DNA of 64,000 bases from Dyadobacter diqingensis. GTDB lineage: Bacteria > Bacteroidota > Bacteroidia > Cytophagales > Spirosomataceae. The position numbers and the translations under genes were made by a program. The notes under the pieces were generated by a model, which saw only the letters and a list, made by a program, of their open reading frames with translations, was not told where the DNA came from and did no database searches. The stretch covers positions 62,001 to 126,000 of the forward strand of contig NZ_JAMXKF010000008.1 of assembly GCF_024220585.1 (NCBI RefSeq), in the 5' to 3' direction. The first letter of the stretch is position 1. Each line of letters opens with the position of its first letter. Of the stretch, positions 58,672-64,000 are shown piece by piece.

Positions 58672-58703
58672 CAAATTAGGAGGGTATCTTTTTATTTTCC
58701 AAA
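58672..58703 (-). promoter_or_regulatory. ilvD promoter
   Basis: On the minus strand TTTG (58700-58703), a 21-nt spacer and TAATTTG (58672-58678), one base shorter than TAnnTTTG. About 65 nt upstream of the leader ATG. The remaining 58704-58813 region is A/T-rich and divergent toward murQ. Confidence 0.6.
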
Positions 58704-58813
58704 TTTTAGGGCAAATTTTTGCAGATATACTTAGATAAATACCATAATATTTATTTGGTAAAGGTTCGTAAACAGAAAATAATTAATTTTGGATTTAAAT
58801 TAATGCAACATCT

Positions 58814-59617
58814 ATGCTAACGACCGAAGCTTCATCCCTCTATAATGATCTCGATTTAATGAGCGTTCAGGAAATTCTGACCTCGATTAATCGTGAAGAT
58901 CAGACCGTTCCCAATGCTGTTCAAAAGGTGATTCCTCAAATCGAAGCGCTTATTGAGCAGATTGTTCCGCGCATGAAAAAAGGCGGACGTTTGTTTTATA
59001 TCGGTGCCGGAACGAGCGGTCGTCTGGGCGTTGTGGATGCATCCGAATGCCCCCCAACTTTTGGTGTTCCGTTTGATCTGGTTGTAGGGATTATTGCCGG
59101 TGGCGACGTTGCGATCAGAAAAGCGGTAGAAAACGCGGAGGATGACTGGAATCAGGCCTGGATTGATCTGGCTTCATATAATCTTACTGAAAATGATACG
59201 TTGATAGGACTTGCCGCATCAGGCCGTACACCCTATGTGATCGGTGGGTTGAATGAGGCTAAAAAGGCAGGTTTGTTAACAGGTTGCGTGGTTTGCAATA
59301 ACGGCTCTCCTGTTGCGCAGGCTTGTGAATATCCGGTGGAAGTGGTGGTAGGACCTGAATTTCTGACAGGAAGTACAAGAATGAAATCAGGAACGGCTCA
59401 GAAACTGGTGCTGAATATGATTTCTACGGCGGTGATGATCCGCCTTGGTAAGGTAAAAGGAAATAAAATGGTGGATATGCAGATGACAAACGAAAAACTT
59501 GTCAACCGTGCCATTCATATGATTATAGACGAACTGGGTGTGTCGCCTGATGAGGCAGAATCGTTGCTCGAAGAGCACGGCAGTGTCCGCGGTGCGATTG
59601 ATGCGGTAAGAAAATAG
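58814..59617 (+). CDS. murQ: N-acetylmuramic acid 6-phosphate etherase
   Basis: A 267-residue MurQ, which cleaves the lactyl ether of MurNAc-6-phosphate to give GlcNAc-6-phosphate and lactate in peptidoglycan recycling. The SIS-domain sugar-binding motif is 'GRLFYIGAGTSGRLGVVDASECPPTFG', with 'GLAASGRTPYVIGGL' and 'FLTGSTRMKSGTAQKLVLNMISTAVMIRLG'. It is a little shorter than the E. coli enzyme (about 300) but near the usual Bacteroidota length. Transcribed divergently from the ilvDBN leader; TAATTTTG at 58784-58791 is an exact -7 match. Confidence 0.96.
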   Translation: MLTTEASSLYNDLDLMSVQEILTSINREDQTVPNAVQKVIPQIEALIEQIVPRMKKGGRLFYIGAGTSGRLGVVDASECPPTFGVPFDLVVGIIAGGDVAIRKAVENAEDDWNQAWIDLASYNLTENDTLIGLAASGRTPYVIGGLNEAKKAGLLTGCVVCNNGSPVAQACEYPVEVVVGPEFLTGSTRMKSGTAQKLVLNMISTAVMIRLGKVKGNKMVDMQMTNEKLVNRAIHMIIDELGVSPDEAESLLEEHGSVRGAIDAVRK

Positions 59618-59618
59618 T

Positions 59619-59658
59619 AAAAAAAACAGCGCTGAGCCGGCTCAGCGCTGTTTTTTTT
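59619..59658. terminator. Bidirectional terminator between murQ and oxidoreductase genes
   Basis: Perfect 18-bp stem (59619-59636 / 59641-59658) with a CCGG loop and eight A/eight T tracts on either side, between two convergent genes. Confidence 0.97.
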
Positions 59659-59659
59659 G

Positions 59660-60673
59660 TCAATCAATTTTGAGAATAATCTTTCCAAACTGTTTGCCGG
59701 AATCCATTTTTCTGAATGCCTGTTCGGCCTGTTCAAGGGACAACACTTCGTCGATCACGGGAACAACTTTGTGTTCTTTCACAAAATCGATCATATCCGA
59801 AAACTCTGCTTCGGTACCCATGGTGCTTCCGTAAATATTAAGCTGCTTGAAAAATACCTTGGCCGGAACCACGTCTGTGATATTTCCCGTGCCGCCACCA
59901 TAAAAGCAAATCCGCGCTCCAGGTGCAGCAATGTCAATCAAACGGGCAAATCCAGGACCGCCGGCACTGTCAATAATCACATCGAAATAGCCAATCTTTT
60001 TACCGCGTACCTTTACAAGCAGATCCCGGAACCAGGTTGGATTTTTGTAGTTAATCCCGCCTTTCGCTCCAAGGGCAATGGCTTTTTGAATCTTATCGTC
60101 GGATCCGGATGTTACCCACACCTCCGCACCGGCTGCAATAGCAAATTGTATCGCAAAAAGCGCCACACCGCCGCCTGCACCCGTGATCAGTACCCTATCG
60201 TTTTTCGTCAGGTTGGCGCGCGTGATCAAAGATCTCCACGCCGTTAAGCCACCCATGGGCAAAGCCGCAGCCTCTTCAAAAGAAAGATGTGCCGGTTTTT
60301 CGGCAAGATATTTTGCTTCGGTTTTTACAAATTCTGCAAAGGTCCCGTTGTCTGGTAAACCCAGGATTTTATGTTCTTCGGAATAAAAAGCCGGATTATC
60401 GCCCCAGTTATGTGAAGGATTGATGATCACTTCTTTGCCAAGCCAGGCTTTATCAACGCCGGGACCTATTGCCGTAACAATTCCGGAACCGTCGGAGCCC
60501 AGAATGATCGGTGTTGTGATTTTAGGGTATAATCCCTTTTGAATCCAAACGTCCCTGTGATTGAGTGACGCGGCTTTTAATTGAACAATTACCTCTCCTT
60601 CGCCTGCTTCCGGTGTGATTATCTGTTCAACAACGATGGGTTCATTTATACTTTTTAAAATAGCGGCTTTCAT
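59660..60673 (-). CDS. MDR-family zinc-type alcohol dehydrogenase-like/quinone oxidoreductase
   Basis: A 337-residue medium-chain dehydrogenase/reductase (MDR). The N-terminal GroES-like domain has 'ASLNHRDVWIQKGLYP' and 'LGSDGSGIVTAIG'. The cofactor domain has 'VLITGAGGGVALFAIQFA', a glycine-rich NADPH motif. The MDR zinc-ligand positions are not clear, and the 'GSDGSGIV' pattern is typical of the quinone oxidoreductase subgroup. The starts ATG 60685 and ATG 60673 are both in frame; I use MKAAILKSIN at 60673, the family-standard start. Substrate unknown. Confidence 0.9.
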   Translation of the reverse strand: MKAAILKSINEPIVVEQIITPEAGEGEVIVQLKAASLNHRDVWIQKGLYPKITTPIILGSDGSGIVTAIGPGVDKAWLGKEVIINPSHNWGDNPAFYSEEHKILGLPDNGTFAEFVKTEAKYLAEKPAHLSFEEAAALPMGGLTAWRSLITRANLTKNDRVLITGAGGGVALFAIQFAIAAGAEVWVTSGSDDKIQKAIALGAKGGINYKNPTWFRDLLVKVRGKKIGYFDVIIDSAGGPGFARLIDIAAPGARICFYGGGTGNITDVVPAKVFFKQLNIYGSTMGTEAEFSDMIDFVKEHKVVPVIDEVLSLEQAEQAFRKMDSGKQFGKIILKID

Positions 60674-60788
60674 AAAAAATAGCATTAAATGAAAAATGAT
60701 GGAACATGGGTTTTATCTTAAGACGACAACAAGCCCATATTCCATCAATACAAAGTGCGACAAATTTTAGTTGCCTGAAAATCCGTTC

Positions 60789-61577
60789 TCAGATATCTGA
60801 GTAGTCTGTCGGATACAGGAAGAAGCTTGTATTTTTTGATACGTTGTTCTGGTACTCAGGATTCACCTTTAATTTATTCCATTCAGCGTCGCTGCTGAAA
60901 GCTTTCCAGTGCTCATCACGCGATGCCTTGTTTTCGAAGGTTGTCATGTACATAAGGTTCGGCTGGTGACTTCCGGCGATCACTTCGCCATAAAATACCG
61001 CGTTGAAACCCAATCTTACGAAAAGAGGAACTTCGCCGCCGTCGTTAAACATTTTAACCTTGTTCTGGTAAATTTTTTCGGTGTAACCCTCATAGCTGCG
61101 CAGCTCATATACACGTTCGCTTTTTGGTCCGGTCAAATTTGGTTTTGCATGAACCGGCATCGTTGTGAAAGCCTGCAATACCGTTGTTTCGATGCGGGCA
61201 TAAGGCGGATTTTTATAGGCTGCGTCGATATAATCTTTCCCTGCCGATAAATACTTGGCATCTTTTTCCAGCAATTTAGGCAGTGAAAGCAATTGATCCA
61301 GTGAACTGATCGGAGTCAGTACATAAATCAGTTTTCCACTCATCGTGTCCGAAGCAACAGGTTTGAAAACCCCTACATTTTTTATTCCGGCACGGTGTAA
61401 GGCAGGTATATAGGCGTCTTTAAGATAATTTTCGACAGTTGCTTCCTGCGTTTTATCTTTCAGACGATACATTTTTATTTCGTAATACTCTCTTTTAGGA
61501 GGTGCCGCAATAGCGCCAATGGCCAGCACCAGCATGAAAAGGCCGGATAAGAGTTTTTGTGTAGTAGGCTTGATCAT
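60789..61577 (-). CDS. Secreted NIPSNAP family protein
   Basis: A 262-residue exported protein: signal peptide about 1-24 (AIGAIA), then two NIPSNAP dimeric alpha/beta-barrel units. The first is at about 30-110 ('REYYEIKMYRLKDKTQEATVENYL') and the second at about 155-260 ('ERVYELRSYEGYTEKIYQNKVKMF...MYMTTFENKASRDEHWKAF'). Family functions are poorly known. It is monocistronic by context. Confidence 0.9.
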   Translation of the reverse strand: MIKPTTQKLLSGLFMLVLAIGAIAAPPKREYYEIKMYRLKDKTQEATVENYLKDAYIPALHRAGIKNVGVFKPVASDTMSGKLIYVLTPISSLDQLLSLPKLLEKDAKYLSAGKDYIDAAYKNPPYARIETTVLQAFTTMPVHAKPNLTGPKSERVYELRSYEGYTEKIYQNKVKMFNDGGEVPLFVRLGFNAVFYGEVIAGSHQPNLMYMTTFENKASRDEHWKAFSSDAEWNKLKVNPEYQNNVSKNTSFFLYPTDYSDI

Positions 61578-61652
61578 AGATTAATTTTCTCTTGGAATAA
61601 GGTTAATTTAAATCGAAAAGAAGCGATTGCTTATTTTATACTGTAACAAAAA

Positions 61653-61674
61653 ATGCAGACAAATTTGTCTGCAT
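61653..61674 (-). terminator. Intrinsic terminator after the PorP/SprF-family gene
   Basis: A 22-bp perfect palindrome followed by a U-run on the minus strand, 27 nt after the stop of the 61701-62729 gene. Confidence 0.92.
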
Positions 61675-61700
61675 CGGGGTATAAAATCAAATCTGTTATG

Positions 61701-62729
61701 CTAAAATTTCGGGCAGGAAAGCTGGTGTTTACTGCTTCTGCTGCGTTTAGGTTTAGGGGTGAGCGGTTCAAAAATGTAGGACAGCGAAATTTCATGCGCT
61801 CCGCCGCTGCCTGCACCCAAAGTTGAGATCGTTAAGTCATAACTGTAACCAATCGAAAATTTGTCCTGACGAAATCCGGCGAGAAAAACGAGCGATTCGT
61901 GGTTATTGATCGAGGGTTCATATTTTTTGAAAGGAATCCCGCGATACCACATCCCCAACACCAGCGGCTCGATGGTTACATAAAGCCCCATATCCAGCTG
62001 ATCGTACTTGCCTTGTTTTTTATACAAAATCGCCGGTGAGATTGTCTTTTCCTTGTCGATTTCATTTCCTAAAAATGTATATCCTGCAAAAGGAATGCGC
62101 AAACCAGCCTGTAAACTTGTTTTTACCGGAAGGCGCGCCTCCGTTCCGCTGAATGCCTGATTGGGTTTGTTGATATGATGCGCCGACAATCCAAGCCAGT
62201 ACCAGTCGGAATAGACCATCATACCGGAGGAGAAATCGGCATAAGAAACGTTGGGGCCGCCTTGGGCAAAGGGATCCGAGGATGGATTGCCGTTGAGTCC
62301 GCCGTTGTTATACTGGTCGCCGAAAGTCAATCCGTAATAATCGAGTGAACGTGACGAAAAGCCACCTTGTATTCCTAATCTTAAAGAAGTAACCTCATTC
62401 AGTGAAATCTGGTAAGAATATTGGAGAGCGACGTCCGTTGCCTTTAAATTGCCCAGACCCTGGCTATCGGTAGTTACCTGAATGCCAACACCGCTATTAT
62501 AATTTGGAAGAAAAACATCGGCACCGAAAGAAGCAGTTACAAAATTTGCAGAAAGCGCAGGCCACTGATTACGATAATTTGCGGTAAGACGCGGCGCCAG
62601 CGCACCACCAGCCAGAGCGGGGTTAAGGTACAACGGGTTAGCGTAAAATTGCGAAAATTGAGGATCCTGACTCCAACCTTTCAGGCAGAGCAGTGTCATT
62701 ATCATAAGAGGAAGTAAACGCTTAATCAT
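61701..62729 (-). CDS. PorP/SprF family type IX secretion outer-membrane protein
   Basis: A 342-residue outer-membrane beta-barrel protein. The signal peptide (about 1-20) is followed by the hallmark 'DPQFSQFYANPLYLNPALAGG' found at the start of PorP/SprF proteins. The C-terminus has 'GAHEISLSYIF' (an aromatic barrel strand), with a short basic tail after it. In Bacteroidota these proteins work with the type IX secretion machinery to anchor or export large surface proteins such as SprB. It is divergent from the PKD-domain surface protein gene at 62955, a typical pairing. Confidence 0.94.
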   Translation of the reverse strand: MIKRLLPLMIMTLLCLKGWSQDPQFSQFYANPLYLNPALAGGALAPRLTANYRNQWPALSANFVTASFGADVFLPNYNSGVGIQVTTDSQGLGNLKATDVALQYSYQISLNEVTSLRLGIQGGFSSRSLDYYGLTFGDQYNNGGLNGNPSSDPFAQGGPNVSYADFSSGMMVYSDWYWLGLSAHHINKPNQAFSGTEARLPVKTSLQAGLRIPFAGYTFLGNEIDKEKTISPAILYKKQGKYDQLDMGLYVTIEPLVLGMWYRGIPFKKYEPSINNHESLVFLAGFRQDKFSIGYSYDLTISTLGAGSGGAHEISLSYIFEPLTPKPKRSRSSKHQLSCPKF

Positions 62730-62954
62730 ATATTTTCAGGCTTTGTTCGCCATTTACAGCGAATTGGGTATACGAGGATGAAAATTACTAAAATATAATT
62801 CACAAATTGTCGCCACATTGCGTATTAATATTCAAATTAGCATGGTTTTTAAGACTTTACCACACAAAATTTTAACATATTATTTTCGTTAGAATGATCA
62901 GGTAACAAGAATATTAAATTGGCGGGGTAGGGATGATTGAATAAGTAACGAAAC

Positions 62955-64000
62955 ATGAGGCGATTTTATAATACACATCGGAAAATATTTTATTCACTGT
63001 TCTTTTTGCTGTTCCTGGGCGCGGGTTTTGCAAACGCGCAGCCGTTTACAGTGAAAGAAACCTGTGTGCCAAGTCCTGCGTGTGCCGAGGATGGAACGGT
63101 GTTTACCGAAGATGCAAACAGTAAAGCAACTGCCTGGGCCTGGGTTTTTGGTGATGGAGGCACCGATAAGGTACGTAATCCACTCCATTCCTATAAGACG
63201 GCGGGTACTTATACCGTAACCGTAACCCGTACTTTTGCAGACGGAAGCACGGCGAGCGAGTCGCAGCAGGTCATTATTGGCGAACTTCCCCCGGCATTTC
63301 AGAAATGGAAAGCAGATACCACCATTTGCCCAAATACAAGTATAACACTGGACCCTTATCCTGACGGAGCTCCCGCAGGCGCAAAATATATCTGGTATCC
63401 GAAGGGAGATACCACACAGACGCTCGAAGTAGATAGCTCAGGGTGTTATTCAGTGGAAGTAATAATGCCTAACGGATGTAAAATTCAGGATCGCGTTAAT
63501 GTCAAAATTTGTATGCAGCCTGAAAATCAGGAAGGTGCAAAATGGTTTTTTGGTGGAAACGCTGGTCTTGATTTTTCAAACAGCCCGCCTACCCCCATTA
63601 CCGATGGCAAAGTGAACACGCCGGAAGGGACATCTTCGATTGCCAATTCCAAGGGGATTCTGCTGTTTTACTCAGACGGGATAACGATCTGGGACAAGGA
63701 TGGCGGCGTTATGCCCTGTATTGACCCGGCGAATTGCAAACCGCTTTTGGGTAGTAAAAACTCAACGCAATCCGTGCTCATTGTGCCGCAGCCGACTTGC
63801 CGGGGCTGTGAGTATTTGTTCAACGTTTTTACGACATCCGATATTAATGGTGAAAAGCTCCTGACGGTCAGCGTGGTGGATATGCGTAGAAATGGTGGCA
63901 AGGGAGCTATTATTGAGCAGAATACGACGTTACAGCAACCAACGACGGAACGCCTTGCTGCTGTCCAAAACAAAAGAGACAGCACTTACTGGGTTATTTC
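62955..64000 (+). CDS. PKD-domain surface protein, likely type IX secretion substrate (3' end outside window)
   Basis: An open frame from ATG 62955 to the window edge (about 348 codons), so it is truncated. The signal peptide (residues 1-30, ANAQP) is followed by a PKD-like domain: 'FTEDANSKATAWAWVFGDGGTDKVRNPLHSYKTAGTYTVTVTR' (PKD hallmark WxFGDG...YxxxGxYTVT). Further Ig-like and Cys-containing segments follow ('TICPNTSITL', 'SSGCYSVEVIMPNGC'). It would normally end in a type IX C-terminal sorting domain outside this window. Divergent from a PorP/SprF gene, its probable partner. Confidence 0.85.
   Translation, partial: MRRFYNTHRKIFYSLFFLLFLGAGFANAQPFTVKETCVPSPACAEDGTVFTEDANSKATAWAWVFGDGGTDKVRNPLHSYKTAGTYTVTVTRTFADGSTASESQQVIIGELPPAFQKWKADTTICPNTSITLDPYPDGAPAGAKYIWYPKGDTTQTLEVDSSGCYSVEVIMPNGCKIQDRVNVKICMQPENQEGAKWFFGGNAGLDFSNSPPTPITDGKVNTPEGTSSIANSKGILLFYSDGITIWDKDGGVMPCIDPANCKPLLGSKNSTQSVLIVPQPTCRGCEYLFNVFTTSDINGEKLLTVSVVDMRRNGGKGAIIEQNTTLQQPTTERLAAVQNKRDSTYWVI

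Overview
The window is one stretch of a Bacteroidota chromosome. The gene content points to Cytophagales, probably Spirosomataceae and Dyadobacter-like, although the genus is my inference. Supporting features are the gliding protein GldG next to dnaN, a PorP/SprF-family type IX secretion protein beside a PKD-domain surface protein, a GT3-type glycogen synthase, a homodimeric eukaryotic-type isocitrate dehydrogenase, DUF1080/DUF1501/DUF1553 proteins, and promoters matching the Bacteroidota -33/-7 consensus (TTTG, 19-21 nt, TAnnTTTG). I see no rRNA, tRNA or CRISPR array. The outermost genes on both sides are cut by the window edge.

Layout. 1-9.6 kb: a very large secreted protein (cut), prmA, glycogen synthase, a GHL10-type lipoprotein and a lone nuoD. 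9.6-19 kb: asd, a DUF4082-like lipoprotein, 5-FTHF cyclo-ligase, icd, a BamA/TamA-type outer-membrane protein, a compact AAA ATPase, a class I aminotransferase and a flavin/2Fe-2S reductase. 19-22.7 kb: a BlaI/M56 (BlaR1-like) pair with three operator-like palindromes, then dnaN. 22.8-30.8 kb: gldG, a DUF1080 protein, two overlapping small ORFs, the run lipB / unknown / PolB-type exonuclease / rnr, and yraN. 31-40.6 kb: a co-directional block with a GH95-like enzyme, a DUF1549/DUF1553 cytochrome protein, a DUF1501 protein, L-rhamnose mutarotase, a membrane cytochrome-LRR protein and a Tat-type sugar isomerase/epimerase. This looks like an extracytoplasmic sugar-processing system. 40.6-42.3 kb: free methionine-(R)-sulfoxide reductase and purU. 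42.4-58.6 kb: an essentially complete branched-chain amino acid locus, all on the minus strand (ilvD-ilvB-ilvN-ilvC-ilvA-leuC-leuD-leuA-like-leuB-leuA), interrupted by four small accessory pieces: a GxxExxY cassette, a ParE-type toxin-antitoxin pair, an AraC regulator and a nucleotidyltransferase plus small helical protein. 58.8-64 kb: murQ, a quinone-type oxidoreductase, a NIPSNAP protein, a PorP/SprF-family protein and a PKD-domain surface protein (cut).

The strongest regulatory result concerns the branched-chain locus. Both ilvD and leuA are preceded by a consensus-like promoter, a short leader ORF rich in Ile/Leu/Val codons (MFSNRFILLLIVVTPQA and MKSYDNCILLLIQSNP) and an intrinsic terminator just before the structural gene, with alternative pairings that could form an antiterminator. 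This is the architecture of ribosome-mediated attenuation. Both leaders also carry a palindrome of the type AGCGAA-TTTCGC exactly 18 nt after the -7 element.

Three other non-coding patterns stand out. One is a dispersed family of mini-palindromes (5-7 bp arms, mostly 3-nt loops) in four intergenic gaps with roughly 50-nt spacing. The second is degenerate heptanucleotide arrays of AGCYGAY type at two loci. The third is a pair of long imperfect inverted repeats that brackets the GxxExxY gene between leuC and leuD.
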